Shown piece by piece: positions 44,576 to 57,042 of a DNA stretch of 64,000 bases. The position numbers were made by a program, and so were the translations under genes. Origin of the DNA: Cristatella mucedo (lineage: Eukaryota > Bryozoa > Phylactolaemata > Cristatellidae); assembly GCA_009760855.2 (NCBI GenBank), contig WPIO01000005.1, positions 6,538,001 through 6,602,000 on the forward strand. Direction: 5' to 3'. How positions within the stretch are numbered: position 1 is the first letter of the stretch; each line of letters opens with the position of its first letter. The notes beneath the pieces were generated by a model, which was given only the letters and a program-made list of their open reading frames with translations, ran no database searches and was not told where the DNA came from.

Positions 44576-46556
44576 TCCGAACTTTTGCACTCAAAAGAAC
44601 ATCGCATAGGTTAACTTTCAGTTTAAGAAAGTATAATTGGCCACCAGACCTAGCCACCGAACTCATTATTTCACCATGCGAACTGGTTATCAATCGAGTG
44701 TATATCTGTTGGCGAGACTAGCTCAATTGATCAGCAGACCTAAATGTTTCAAATCTGATAGACAAGTACTACTACAACTTGTCGTCATCACACGTGATAT
44801 ATTAAATAAGCACGAATAAAAGGTGAGCACAATATTTCAGAACCATTTTATGCAATAAAGGAAATTTTACCACCTAGATTAGCAATCGCTAGACTAAGCC
44901 ACTGGGCACAGCAAACTAAGAGTTCATAAATATACGATGCTATCGTTCTCCAAATATCAAATGAACCTTACATTAGTGAATGTTCACATGATAAGGCTCA
45001 CCAGTGCTCACAATTTTTTATCCAATGCTTCGCAGAGATTCTTATGTATGGGATTTGCAGTAGGCCTGGTGATGGACTCGCCTGGTCCATTAGCGTACCG
45101 TGCCCTAAAACCAATTCAAAGTGCTGCAGAAAGCATAAAACATGCTCAGAAATGTGCATATCTTCATTATTCTGTGGAATCTCCACTGCTAAACCACGAT
45201 GCACTAGGTACTGTAATGCATTGAAGTAATTCCAAGTTAGCGTCTTGCCTCATGGTTCCAGATTTCTGTTACTACCTCAGGTTCGTCCCTGAATTCCCGA
45301 ACCATCTAGCCTTGGCCAATTAATTATCTTCCGACTAATATTTTAACTGAAACCTTCAGGGGACAAAGAAAAAAGGGACTGGGCACGTTTTCCACTACCA
45401 AAAATGAGAAATATACTGTCGTGGCTCCATAGAACTTAGTGTGTAACAAGCTACTTTGTGCTAGATGGACAGAATCGGCTATTTTTGGAAGCAGAGCAAA
45501 CATTCATTGTCCATCTAGTAGCCGCCTAATCGTACTGCTATCAGCTAGCTTCCCGCGAGCTTCAAGGAGACGAGGAAGTAAGACAATTTAGTACGCCGCA
45601 TCCTTTGTATTACTGCTCACAAATGAGCATCTCCAAAACAAAGTACAGTAGTTTTCGAGGTGCTATGAAGTAAGAATATTCTCCAGCCGATATTAAATGG
45701 CATACGACGCAGTTTCTCCTCATTTAAAAGTTGTGTACACTGCTTTAGGAAAATGGCGTCGTGAAAAACTATTTTTATTCGTCGCAGCTATTCGTTATGT
45801 TTTGGTATGATGGTTCTCAGCTATATATCTACAACTCAGTTTGAACTAAAGAGTTGCTGCCACACTGGTATGGTGTCCCGGAATATGAAGCTAATGATTT
45901 GGGTAGCTCAATGGCTAAGGCTTAGCAAAGCTACCCTAACTCACTCTGATCTGAGGATTGAAACATTATATAGACCATACGTAACGCGCAGAGAAGATTA
46001 CAGCTGATCTATTGTTAGAGCACGTGGAGGCTGATGCTTCTGATATAGTATAGCCAGGCACAAAAAGGCCCTGCCTTGATGAGACGATTACGTGAGGAAT
46101 GCGACTTTCTTATTGGCTTTACTACTCAGGAGACATCGAACAGGGGATTGCATTGGCTGGGTTTAAACATACTCAATATAGACGCAATATTTGAATCTGT
46201 TTAGCTTACTAGTTTACTTACTTTTTTTAAAAGCTCCACTGCAATATTAAAATATTATAACGTTATAGCCTAGAAAGCATTGGAATGAGCCAGTGTGAAA
46301 TCTTTGGCCTATGAACTATGATTATCATCACCCTGACCTGTCTTTTATTATCACCCTGGCGTGTCCTTGACGTCAGCAACATATTTCACTGTTAAAGCTG
46401 CATATCTCTTGAGCGACTGGTCTGTTTAATGAAAGACGAAACACACCCACAGTTATGAGCAAACACTAACATATGCCCCAAGGCATGTTAGCTAGATCTC
46501 AAGAGACTTACATCCAGCCAAGTAGAGTTTTTATTTATTTGAAGGTTACGATTTAG
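44576..46556. other. intron sequence, nothing firmly recognised
   Basis: No exon was recognised. A tRNA-like remnant lies at 45895-45975. Frames at 44937-45229 overlap on both strands without known motifs. Confidence 0.3.
45895..45975 (+). mobile_element. tRNA-like remnant
   Basis: GGGTAGCTCAATGGCTAAGG resembles a tRNA 5' arm and box A, and 'ctgaggattgaaacattata' a decayed box B. No acceptor stem closes. It is probably an old SINE head. Confidence 0.3.
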
Positions 46557-46855
46557 CTGTGAAATGTCAATCCAAAGATAGCAGCTTGCGAAATGCCTTT
46601 AAGAGCCAACAGCCAGGAGTGGTGGCTATGACAGCCGTTATGCTGAATTCAGCAGAGCATACTTTTAAGGCTTTGCCAGCCGGCTTCCATGTGACTGTGG
46701 GAGCACTCGATTTCGCCTGCACTGCCTATGACTCGATTACCAGCCAACTGTCACTGGACATGGAGCACTACGCCAGCGACTTTAAAGATGCGGTCGCTGA
46801 AAAGCAAGCATCACTTCTAGTTCTATCCAGTCTATGTCAACATTCTTCTGAGAAG
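46557..46855 (+). CDS. A2M-like gene exon: thioester domain without thioester
   Basis: The exon has 99 codons preceded by two bases (CT) after acceptor gttacgatttag and ends in phase 0 before gtaggc. Its second half, ALDFACTAYDSITSQLSLDM then EHYASDF and EKQASLLVLSSLCQ, follows the TED helices 'a-l-x-f-l-x-x-g-Y-q-r-q-L-x-y-x-x-x-d-g-S-y-S-x-f ... t-W-L-T-A-f-V-l-x-x-f'. Counting back, the position of P-x-G-C-G-E-Q-n-M is occupied by QPGVVAMTAVMLNSAE. Cys and Gln of the thioester are therefore absent, with Val and Thr instead. The alignment is by eye. Confidence 0.62.
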
Positions 46856-47641
46856 GTAGGCTCTTGCTAAAGAATTCTGTTGTTGTGACCTCATGCATGA
46901 TCACTTGTGTGAGCTGCGAGCTTGTTGAGAATGAAAACTATTTTGCATCAGCAAAAATAGTGTCCAGTAAGCTTCCTCGAAATAAAAATACTTTGATTTC
47001 CTGTGAGTGACTAGAACGAACGCTAGGATAGGCAATCCCAGTTGCACGGACCGTGCGCTTAAGCAATCCCACACAATATTACTAGACCAAAAGAGTTAGT
47101 CGGGTACTATTACTATAGAAACAGCATGGTTCTTATTCACCAACTAGAGTAGGCCCGGGTTTAGATTGCTTGCTAAGCCCTCGCAAAGATTTGCAGCTGA
47201 CTCCCCATGCATATTTGTGGCTTACGTACATGAGAAAACAAATAGATGTGAGCTGACATAGTTTAATGAGGAAGTGAAAAGTTTCAAATTTTAAATGATA
47301 GTTTATATAAATTTAATTCCACAAAGCTGATCTCTCTTAATATTGTTATAGAATTTCTGACAAGGTGAAGTTTATTCTCCGAATGATTTCAGAAGAGGGC
47401 AGTCGTGCTGTTAATTTACTTTCCGGAGAATTGACGATTACAACAGAGCTGCAGTAGTCTCGGGCAGTCTTTTGCAGTTTATGGAACCAGCTGCACGGGA
47501 CGTGAAATTTAAAGAGAATAGCCACAACTGCTTCGTTCTTTCAATGCGCTGTATGCCATATTAATCCTAATTTTACTAGCTAATAAATTTGATCACTACA
47601 ATCCCTGGTCCTATAACAGCCCATTTTAAGGCTGCATGCAG
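46856..47641. other. intron
   Basis: AT-rich intron between two phase-compatible exons. Nothing else was recognised. Confidence 0.45.
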
Positions 47642-47733
47642 GTCGTCGTTTTTGCGGAGCTACTACTTGCTACTAAGCAGCAAAGTGTGGTGGTTCTCGA
47701 AGCCTTTAGGCGTTGCTTGAACGGGCCAATAAC
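47642..47733 (+). CDS. A2M-like gene exon: thioester-domain helices
   Basis: The exon follows ggctgcatgcag in phase 0 and reads VVVFAELLLATKQQSVVVLE, then A-F-R-R-C-L-N-G-P-I, with two bases left before gtatgg. The helix fits the 'i-x-i-d-x-x-v-l-x-x-a-x-x-W-L-x-x-x-Q' region of the TED. Its phase-2 end does not match the phase-0 start at 48402; a small exon between is likely missing. Reading on in this frame hits a stop within 45 bases. Confidence 0.45.
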
Positions 47734-48401
47734 GTATGGCGGCTCTTCAAAAGCCTTTGGACGTTAGCCGGACAGGCAAACCGGAATGCAGTCCGCCCGT
47801 TGGCTTCTGTTGGCTTCGTTGGTACTGCTGCTAAGCGGCAGTGGCCCGGCACCGACACACAGAAGCACCCCGAGTACCAAAGGCATGGTTTATCAGCTGG
47901 CCGCTCTAAGAAGGTTACAGACACACGCATGCCTCTCTCTCGAGCTACTATTTGGTACTCTGTTCATCTCATTAAAGAATTGCTGCTTAAGAGTGTGTAT
48001 TGCCGATTAGTCTTTCACCCTAAGGATACAACAACCGTAGATACACTAGAAAGTGAATCGGATGGAGTTAAGTCAGATTTTACCCTAGCTGTTTTGCTCA
48101 ATATAAGAAAAAGAGTCACTGAAATAATCACTGAACTTAAATAACTCTTGCCAAACTGATTTCTTGCAAGTAGATGGGAACCACGGTGTTACTTTTCTCC
48201 GAAGCCATGCTTGCACATATGATTTTCAACTGCAGAACTTCACTACGTACTTGATCTTCCTATGATAGTGCCCTGCTTGTAAGAGTCCGTAACGGTGTCA
48301 TAATTTTTGGGGGGGTGATGTTCGCAGCATACCATTACTTCGCTGTTTGACCTTTCTGTTCCGTGCCCTCGGACTTATATTGGAATGATCTTGGGGCGCA
48401 G
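47734..48401. other. intron with GC-richer open frames of unknown meaning
   Basis: A 143-codon plus frame (47713-48144) and, in another frame, an ORF from an ATG at 47786 starting MQSARWLLLASLVLLLSGSG, which resembles a signal peptide, overlap here. Neither shows a known domain after its start. Confidence 0.25.
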
Positions 48402-48503
48402 GTCGAGCACAGCATGGTTAGAATAAGTCCAACTCACCCAAGGATCATTGCCAAAAGGACTGGAGGTTCCAGCCTCTTCTTTACATTACCCATCATGACT
48501 AAC
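48402..48503 (+). CDS. A2M-like gene exon: mid thioester domain
   Basis: The exon has 34 codons (phase 0-0) with acceptor ttggggcgcag and donor gtatgc. It reads VEHSMVRISPTHPRII, then RTGGSSLFFTLPIMTN. Family members have 'v-i-h-x-x-x-x-G-G-x-x-x-x-x-x-L-T-A-y-v-x-x-a-L' here. It joins the 50412 exon in phase to give a run of matching length before the A-x-x-F/Y-L helix. Confidence 0.5.
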
Positions 48504-48659
48504 GTATGCAGCTCAGCTGGTGAAATTAACGCAAGCGCAATTGGTGGGAGTGTGTTTGACCGTAATTCATGAGTTTATTCACAGTACATAATATCACGGA
48601 AGTAAATTCTAAGTTAAAAAATAAAATGCTCTGAAAGGAAACAGTAAATATGAAATAGC

Positions 48660-48980
48660 AGTCAGTAAAAAGAGCAAAAGGTGCTTAGATGTAAAGGAAC
48701 GTCGAGGGTTGAGTAGGAACGCTAAGAGTTGAGTAGGAAGAAAGGAGGTGGGACGATCTGCATGGAAGTTAATGGATCGGTATGGAAATGCGAGGGACGG
48801 TAGTGTGCTGAGAAGAAAAGCTGAGAGGGTCCATGGCAATGATGAGAGACGAGAGAAAGAACCTGGAGGTAAGAGAAAATGCCAAGAAATGAGACGGGGA
48901 GCTGAGAGAGTAGAGGAAACAGAGAGAGATGTGAGAGTAAAGGCGGTCAATTGAGAGTAAAGGCGGAGAGGGACAATGCC
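48660..48980. repeat. purine-rich tract with local duplications
   Basis: The plus strand is strongly enriched in A and G for about 300 bases. It includes the repeated phrases gttgagtaggaa and gagagtaaaggcgg. Open frames on both strands (Arg/Glu/Lys-rich or Ser/Leu/Phe-rich) follow from composition. Confidence 0.7.
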
Positions 48981-50411
48981 AATTCAACTAATTCTGAATT
49001 TTAGTCTAAAACAGGAGACGGAAAATAGAGCCATTAAGATGAAACTTTGCTGATCAAAATGTTATTGGTTTGAGTTACCCACAATATGTGAACGCTGCGG
49101 CCCATGCGATTCTCAACTCCTGATAATTAATCAGCTTTTCAGGGATCTCTGCATCTCAAGTATTTGGGTCAACCATTGCTTCTAATTTCCCCTAAGATGG
49201 CTGGCTGTTGGATGAATGTAATCGTTGTCAAATGAACACGTACCGATGAAACTGAGTTTTTCCATTAATCAAATGTCTCTTGAGGGAAATCTGAAAGTGT
49301 TCAGGTGTGCAACTTACATAATTATTTGGCTTCTAGATGTCACTGGAAAGTAAATGTTGGGAAAGTGAGAATTCACTGGAGAGTGAACATTTATCGTAAG
49401 CGTGGAGGCTGTCTAGATCTGTGGAAAGAATTTCGAAACTCCGAGTCTAGACACGGAGGGGGGAATAGCAAACTTCGAAGTAATTCCTTAGCTTTTACAT
49501 GAACAGGAGATCAACCTGTTGAGAGTCTTAGGGTCAGAAAAACAATTTAAATATTGCAACCTTATATGATATATTTCATCGACAGAGGGAGTACGTGTTT
49601 CAATAATGAATTGGCTAATAATTAAAAGGCTCACTGGTAGCATCTTCAACCTGTAAATGCTGTGAATGCTTGCCAAGGAAATGAAGAAATTTTAAGACCA
49701 TGCCGTCTTGGTAATATTATACTAAAGAGGCCAAATTCCAAAGATGTAACCTGGAAAATAACTTAATAGTGCCTAAGGTAATTACATGACATGACCACGG
49801 TCCCTGTATATCGATAAATGATACGGTGCAGAACCGACTTACTCAAGTTGAGAGCCAATCCAATTGATGAAAAATAAGTTCCCTTCCTTTAGTCGCAATC
49901 CCTTGAGGTTTGAGCGTCCTAGAAGACATTGAATGAAAGCTTGAGTCGCGTGCAGGCAAAAACTTAATGAATTACTTCCAAATAAACACATTGGTAAATT
50001 GCATGGTTCTGGCTGCACGTGGTAGTAATACAGGCACATTTCTATAACGGGGAGATTAAAATAAATCTATGGGTATGATAACACTTGCTGAGCTTCAAAT
50101 GTTTTAAATATAACGCGGGAAAATCCCTGCAGTGACGGATAAAAGGAGAAAAAAGACAAGACTGATGCAATGAAAAAGCTAACCTAAAAAGCGATTGAAT
50201 ACTCGCCGACTATGGAACAGGGATACACTCATGGTGTTACGGAAATATGAGTAGTAATATACTAGCCAGGTGCTGAGTAATACATTAGGCATTTTAAAAA
50301 GTGTCTATGAATGTACTTCAACCGAAGATTTTAATGCGAATTTCAAATATCAAAGTTTAGAAGATAGACATTTTAAAAACCTAGTAGGCTTTAACGAACG
50401 GTTTGTTCCAG
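48981..50411. other. intron, nothing recognised
   Basis: A plus-strand frame from 50264 overlaps the next exon in a different register and shows no family similarity. No transposon was identified. Confidence 0.35.
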
Positions 50412-50589
50412 AAACGAGCAAGGTCATTCGCTGCGGTCGACTACTTAGCCTACAATTCGGCAGTGGGCATATCCAGAACAGCACTGAAGGGGTTCGTAGC
50501 TTACGCTCTGTCAAATCTCAACAGAGAATCCATGTCAGCACTGAAGCTTGCCCAAGAAGTTGCTGATGCATCGCAAGCTTCAGAGGCAG
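50412..50589 (+). CDS. A2M-like gene exon: thioester-domain helix pair
   Basis: The exon follows cggtttgttccag in phase 0, has 59 codons and one extra base, and ends before gtaatt. AAVDYLAYNSAVGISRTALK, then GFVAYALSNLNRESMSALKL, fits the TED signature 'x-x-y-L-x-x-x-x-x-x-i-x-D-x-Y-t-x-A-l-x-a-Y-A-L-x-x-x-x-x-x-x-A-x-x-x-L', with Tyr-Ala-Leu kept. Splicing to 53395 creates a Val codon in phase. A strong piece of evidence for the gene. Confidence 0.75.
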
Positions 50590-53394
50590 GTAATTCCCAT
50601 GCAACCAAGTACATGTTCACGTTTACTCACAAATTTAAGGATTAATTCTATCAGATTTAACTAAGCCAAATTTACATTGATAGATTTGAGCTGAACTTTG
50701 AATTTAGAAAGCGTTAGTTCTTAAGGAATTACGTTGACATTGTATCAGATCTAGCCTCAGTGGCTATAGACTGAAGTTGAAATTGATTAGAAAAACACTC
50801 GATGTTACAGAGTTACGTTACAAAAGTCAAATCAAGCCAAACTTAAAGACTGATAGAGAAGCCAATTAAGAAAAATTTCGAAACATTAAAATAGCGCTCT
50901 ACAGCATTAATGGGAAAATATACTTGCTAATACTCGTTGGTTTGATGACTGTAGTATAACTTTAATTTTAGAAGGTCCAATAAAGTTCAAAGAGCTTGCT
51001 CATAATTTGTTTCCGATGTCCTACTGCTCTAGTCGTCTCGATTCATATACCCCAACTAGAGTTAATTCACACCAAAGCAAATAAGTGATTCTTTTAATAC
51101 CTTTCCTTTGAATGAATAGGGTGTGTATAGATGAACTTGGGACAATTTTTAAACAAAAATATCAAAAAAATTTGAAATTGTTCTCTGTCTTTGATTCCAA
51201 TTTAATAGCTAGTTAAAAGATGACGAATCTCAAACATCATGGCAGTGCAATTGCATCACTGGATCAAAACGGCCGGACTCCCCAAGTTCTTTTCGTAAAG
51301 AAGCATAATGCTAGTTTAACGTTATCATTTCAATCTAGCTAGTCTGATCACACCCACAGGTTTTCCGAGTCCTTGATATTCTTTTTCAAGTAAGTTATTA
51401 TTTAATATGCACAATTCTTCATAAACGATATTGCAGGTGTGCATAGTTGAAGTGCTCTCACTTTTCTGCAAGCCGTGCATAGCTGGAGCGACATTTGAGT
51501 TTCTTAATGGATTAGTGTTAGCACGAGCTTAACATTGCATTTTCCTGGGGCTGTCTATGTAGCCAGTAACTCTCTCTGCCTAACTGATACTGCTAGACTC
51601 TTGAGCCCAGGTTAATTTATAAATTTTAAATGTGACGGACGAAAAAGAGTGAGCAACGGTCACGAAGAAGGACACAGAAAATAGGTTTTTTGCAAATGCT
51701 CAGCACTGAACATATTGCAATGAATGCTGGTATATTTCCAGCTTTGCCAAAAGCCAAAACAAATCATAAATTCGCATTTAAAATGGGTTATATATCTACT
51801 TATGAGCTTCAAAATGCGACTAATCGTAGGGTAAATTTATCTACACATTTATAGATTGACTTATGCTATGTCGTACTAAAGAAATTTTTTAATCAATGAA
51901 GATTTACTCTGTATCAGAATATTATTTTTTGGAGAGTTTTGAGAGTCTATATGATAACCTGTTAAAAGTTTAACACACCGAATTATTCTTTACTCTGAAA
52001 TCATTTTTACACGGCTTTTAATTAAAAGAAGTGAACTAAAACGTCTTTCGTCACATTACGTTCATTATTTAGGGCAATATCAAATGCCACCTCGTACTTT
52101 CCTTGCGTGAATCCCTAACCATGTCGTCATGAATTTGCAACTTAAAAAGCCAATAGAGAGTTTCTGATTGTCATGAGACCTCATGCATACTAGCATTAGC
52201 AGCAGAGAACCTCAAAGCGAGCCTAAAAATGGACTGGGATGCCAACTGAGCACAGCAGGGACCAGTCGTACAGATACGGCTGAACGGGCTGGGAAATATA
52301 CTAAGCACGCTGCTTTTCTGTTTAGACCTGTCTTAATTGGGCAAAGACCATAGCATATTTCTGAACAGTATAAAGGCAGGTTCATAGCTGAGTAGCGATG
52401 TACTTTCATAAGACTAGCTGTCGCGGGCAAAGCAATTTCAGGAAGGCACATAGATGGCACTGCTGTGGAAATTATATGTTAATAACATAAATCAAGTGAT
52501 AGGAATAAAGAACTGGCCGGGTATGTCCATTTCCCTAGTCGTTCGGAGTCTTCCGCTGCTTCTCGACGATGAGCAGAACCACAGAACTGCCTTTCTCAAT
52601 ATTTCAAAACCATCCAGCTACTAATTTTATGGTGACCAGGCATTTTGCTAAAGAGAAAAAAGCTAACAAGAAGACTTAATGTTTCTCAGCTTTTATCAAT
52701 GAAAGATCGCCAATACCCGAAGTGGGACCGGTCTTCTTAAACCAAACGCCACTAACTAATTAAGCGATTCTCGTTTGCCGCATGACATAGAACATAAGTA
52801 CAGAAACCACATCCACCGTTTCTTATTACGTTGCCCATCTCCAAAAATATGAGACGTACATAAATAGGTGTAACAACTATTTGATCTACCTGATGAATGC
52901 AGACGTGAGCTACTGTGTAAATTACAGCAAGATGGTCACTAAGTATAAATCAGCTGGACTCACCATGGCCAGTTCAGGTAACCTCCTGTGAATAGCTAGC
53001 ATCGATTTGCTGAACGCTTGCAATAACACTTGCGTGTCACTGCTGGCGAGTTTTCAAAATGATTGATTTTAATCACCACCTTCTTTATTTTAGTTACAAT
53101 ATTTTATGATAAACTGGAGACATAGTCACCTCACTTACTAGAAACAATCCTTGAGGTCTTGCTACCATAAGGTTTCTAGGAGTTTGCATTCTTAACAAGG
53201 GTTGCGTGTCAATGTCTACAGTTCATATACGCAAATGGTGAATCTAGAGGATCTAAGCCACTTTCTTCTACAATGGAGAGCAGAAAAACAGTGTTATCAA
53301 TATTAGGGTCTTTCATACGACGGCCAGTGTATGCTTGTGATTGCATCTTGGACTTTGTTATATCACTAGATCTAACACATTATCTTTTATACAG
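50590..53394. other. intron, nothing recognised
   Basis: AT-rich intron. No LINE or SINE match was found by eye, in contrast to most other long introns of this gene. Confidence 0.4.
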
Positions 53395-53579
53395 TGGGTG
53401 AATCTAACAAAGGCACTTCAACTACACTCGGGGAAGACTCTAAGCATCGCTTGGATGAAACTTATGCAGCAATAGCATACTCACTTTTGTCGGCACTCAA
53501 TCTTGGCAGAGCTGGACTCGCTCATAGATTTTACGACACATTAAGTGCTTTATCCAGAATTACAGATACTTTTGATGAT
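53395..53579 (+). CDS. A2M-like gene exon: last thioester-domain helices
   Basis: The exon starts after cttttatacag with two bases, completing a Val with the previous exon, and has 61 further codons to gtaagt. RLDETYAAIAYSLLSALNLG corresponds to the family's 'x-x-d-v-E-x-t-A-Y-x-L-L-a-l' helix, and RFYDTLSALSRITDTFDD to the 'i-x-x-W-L-x-x-q-r-n-x-x-G-G-f-x-s-T-Q-D-T' segment. The Trp-Leu and Gly-Gly-Phe residues are not kept. The TED therefore looks diverged beyond the thioester itself. Confidence 0.75.
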
Positions 53580-55317
53580 GTAAGTGTTGGTTGAATATAT
53601 CGTGAATGAAAGTTTACACAACTACATTTATTGTGAGATGACATAAAGAGAAGCAGAAGAGTTAACTAGTTGATGTTGCATAGAATGAAGACCGTAGCAA
53701 TATGCACCATCATCAAATTATGTGTTGTAGTATACCACCTCAGTGGCTCTCTTTGCAATAACAGAATACCAATTTGAAACTCAGCGCCAGGAGGCAGAAG
53801 ATATGATCCACCAAAGACACGAGGCAAGTGCAGAAAAAATATGCGTCTTTTTCAGAAAGTAATAATTTGCTTTCACCGGTTAGTAAATTTGTATTGCTAC
53901 TTTGTGTCTGCGTAGTGATTAGATACAGTATTTCCTATTTGGCCATGCATCACAATACAGAGATCACTCATTATTTCTGCAAAAATTTCTTTGATATTAA
54001 GGAGTGCGAAATGAGATAAATTGAGTCTTTTCTCAAACTTAAGTCAAACATATATGACCAGAAATTCAATGTTAAAGAAATGCAAATGTATTGCAGTTTA
54101 TTTAGGCTATATTTTTCGTAATAAATATAGCTAGCAGTCACGATTCAATCAAACCCAATGAAACTTCATACAAAAGGGCATCCAGTTTTCTATTTGAGGT
54201 ATCCACCGTTGTTGTTGATCAGTAAAAGAAGTCATTCAGGTATGGTGTAGGTCTATTCCTCTACACACGAATACAGCATAGTTAATTTAAATAGACAAAA
54301 ATAAAATCAATAAGTTACTTAATTTTAGTTCCAGAAGCCAATAGCTGTGATGATCCACAATAGGAAAAAGCAAATTTTTCTGTGTCTTGCTCACTCTATT
54401 CACCTTCAATGGGAGTTCACGAGGGTTCAAAACTTGTATAGATGCCTTTTGGTACGATTAGTTTGGCTAAGAGGTCATCGGTAATGTCGAAACGCTCGCA
54501 TGTAGAATAGGTCTCCCGAGAGGGTTCACCACGTTTCTCTGATATCTTTCTCTTTGAAACAGAAAGTACTAATATTATCGCTATCAAAAATGAGACTCGG
54601 AAAAGCCTATCGAGTTCTAGGCGGACAGAAATAATTTTAAGTGGGAGCCACTGGGGATCGCTAAAAGTTCTGATATCATTGCTGCACAGAAAATTGTGCC
54701 CTTTAATCTAATTTGCTACAGTTTTAGATACAGATTCTCAGCTTTCGAGTAGTTTTGAAGCTTCTTGCCTACGGTGGTGGAGGCAAAGGCAATAGCTGTT
54801 GGTTTGTGAAAGTTTAGATAAACGAGATTGCTTGAGTCCAATCGATTGAAAAATAAGCTCACTGGTCAGGAGAGATTAACTTATAGAAGCACGTCACAGT
54901 AGCACTAAAAATGCTTTGTTACAACCAGGCGGAAAAGCTTGCGGAGCAAATTGAGGTAATGGTGAAGAACTAATCCTCAATGGGCCAGAGAATCTTCCAA
55001 AATATCAATATAAATAGTTGTCTTCTTTATAAATTGAAAGAAAAACGTAGGCTCTTTCTCGGGGGAGCATGTTCAGTGCTTCCACCAGAATTTACTGCAT
55101 TTTGAGCACAGCTGAATGGGATAGTTTAATGAGAAGATGACGGAAGCCTCTATTGGGATAAATCATTGACGTGATATACAGTTTAACTGTAAATCTGGAA
55201 CAAACATTCATTTCTAACACTTCAGTGGTCGTATACAGATTACTTTACTTTAAATACAAGATAAATTTAAGTAACTTTTTTGTCTTCGTTACTAAATGTA
55301 AACTAGGTTTTGCCCAG
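53580..55317. other. intron, nothing recognised
   Basis: A frame near 53770-53870 is charged and coiled-coil-like, but lacks a donor in the right phase. No transposon was recognised. Confidence 0.35.
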
Positions 55318-55476
55318 GGATCAAGGTTTTTACCTCTGATGAACGAGGTCTTCGGGTCGATAACTGTGGCATATGTGAAGCGCTTGTCTTGTGAGAAAAG
55401 CAAAGCGTGTGAAAACTCCCCGTTTGTATATTCTGATTCGAAATTAGGAAATAGCAGTTGCAGCTCAAACATAATG
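55318..55476 (+). CDS. A2M-like gene, candidate exon: second CUB half
   Basis: This is a 53-codon segment (phase 0-0) after aggttttgcccag, ending before a weak donor gtgtag. GSITVAYVKRLS, then SPFVYSDSKLGNSSCSSNIM, resembles the 'v-x-v-x-x-x-x-x-x-x-x-x-f-x-i-x-x-x-n-x-x-l-l' pattern of the CUB strand after the TED, and both phases fit. A stop codon comes directly after the donor. The similarity is low and the frame may be chance. Confidence 0.35.
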
Positions 55477-57042
55477 GTGTAGATTACTCTTTACTCCACT
55501 GGAAATTATTTATAAATTTAAGAAACTCTGCAAGTAAATAACATATTTTAATATTCTGAAATAGATTATAAATGTTAAATATTTTTTTTAAATTTACTTA
55601 AGTCAATCTTTTTTCAGAGAGCTAAAGTGATTGATATTGAATGATAATACAGCTATTATGTTTTCCCTGCTCAGGAGATGCATTTTGATTTGTTAACTTC
55701 AGGCAATTGGGTCAAGCAATCAAGCTGTGTTAGCCAGGTGGTTGTTACATATCTGAAAAGTCTATCAGCAGCTCTTGCTAGATATTTTTTGACATGATTG
55801 ATAAGAAGGTGGGATAGATGAAGAGACTGAGAATAAGCTTATGAGATACAGATAAATACTCGAGAATGGTAATAACTAAAGAATCTTCAGCTCTGAGCAG
55901 ATTATAAATTAAAATATTTTGGAAAAGAGGGGCTCTAATTTACTTTCTTTAGCTGAGGAAAATTGACAGAATTAGTACCCAATCAAGAAAATCTAGGAAT
56001 ACAACTTGTTTAGGTTTTTTATTTACACCGTGTCTAGATTAATTTAATTTCCATAATTTAATACTTCCGATATGCACCCTTAGGTGTCAGCTAGTAATGC
56101 AAAAATCCCTTCTACAATTTGCATCTCAACAATAACATTAGTGCACAATCAAGCTACGCGAATCTGACCTTCGCTGGAATTCTATCAAGCATTGAATAGG
56201 CATCAAGAGATCCTCACTTGGGCTAACATGTCAATTCACTCATTTGCAATGGCCAACCTATCCAGCCTCCTTGCACCTCGGCTACAGGTCGCATCCCTGG
56301 TTCTCAGGCCTGACTAACTGGAAAATTATGAAAATTGGGTTTTCAGCTCTATGCATGCAAAGTCGTGAAATAATAATCTCCAGCTATAGTTGCAACTATG
56401 TGCAACTATGTACAATTTAAGCCTCAGCTAAAGGCGCATCTGTACCACTCAGCGTTTCCTGCTAATCAATTAATCTGTTTTCTTTTAACCTGTGTGCCTG
56501 ACGTGCTTACCTTTGCATGATTCAGTGCTGGTTACTAACCGGAGGTCTTAGTAAATTAAGCTGTTAGTGCTTAATAACAAGCCTCGGTATGCGCACTTAG
56601 GCATGGTGCTTGTTTATTGTTGCAAGGTTTGTAAACATGATACATTCCATGATTATTCCTTTTCTAGTAGTGAGTTGTTAAACAATCATTCTGCCTAGTA
56701 TGATTTTGATTGCTAACTACAGATGCTGCTAACTCCTTGTTATCTTACACGAGGCTTGTCTATGATTTGCAAACCATTGAAAATCAAAATCAGCATTTGA
56801 ATTTGTTAGGCCTCGATGTTATTTTTTAATTCAGGAATATTTACACTAGCCCCGCAGAGGCTTTGCTCCACTAGATATCCCTTCCTTTTATCTAAAGACT
56901 TCTGGAAACTGGTAATTTGCTTTACAGGTCCTCGATCACGGAGATCACTTCCATAATTCGTTGTTGCTAAACTTTGTTCTTCTGGTTCCTAAGCTGGCTC
57001 ATAAATTCCTCTTGTCTTCTGGTGCTTCTTCGGCTCAACCTA
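55477..57042. other. intron, nothing recognised
   Basis: AT-rich sequence with no recognised element before the Tc1-like end at 57043. Confidence 0.35.

Noticed and set aside
48609-48987. Ser/Leu/Phe-rich minus frames
   Set aside because: They are a by-product of the purine-rich tract.
50264-50566. 98-codon frame beginning after a plausible acceptor, in a different register from the 50412 exon
   Set aside because: It has no family similarity, while the other frame matches thioester-domain helices and splices in phase at both ends.
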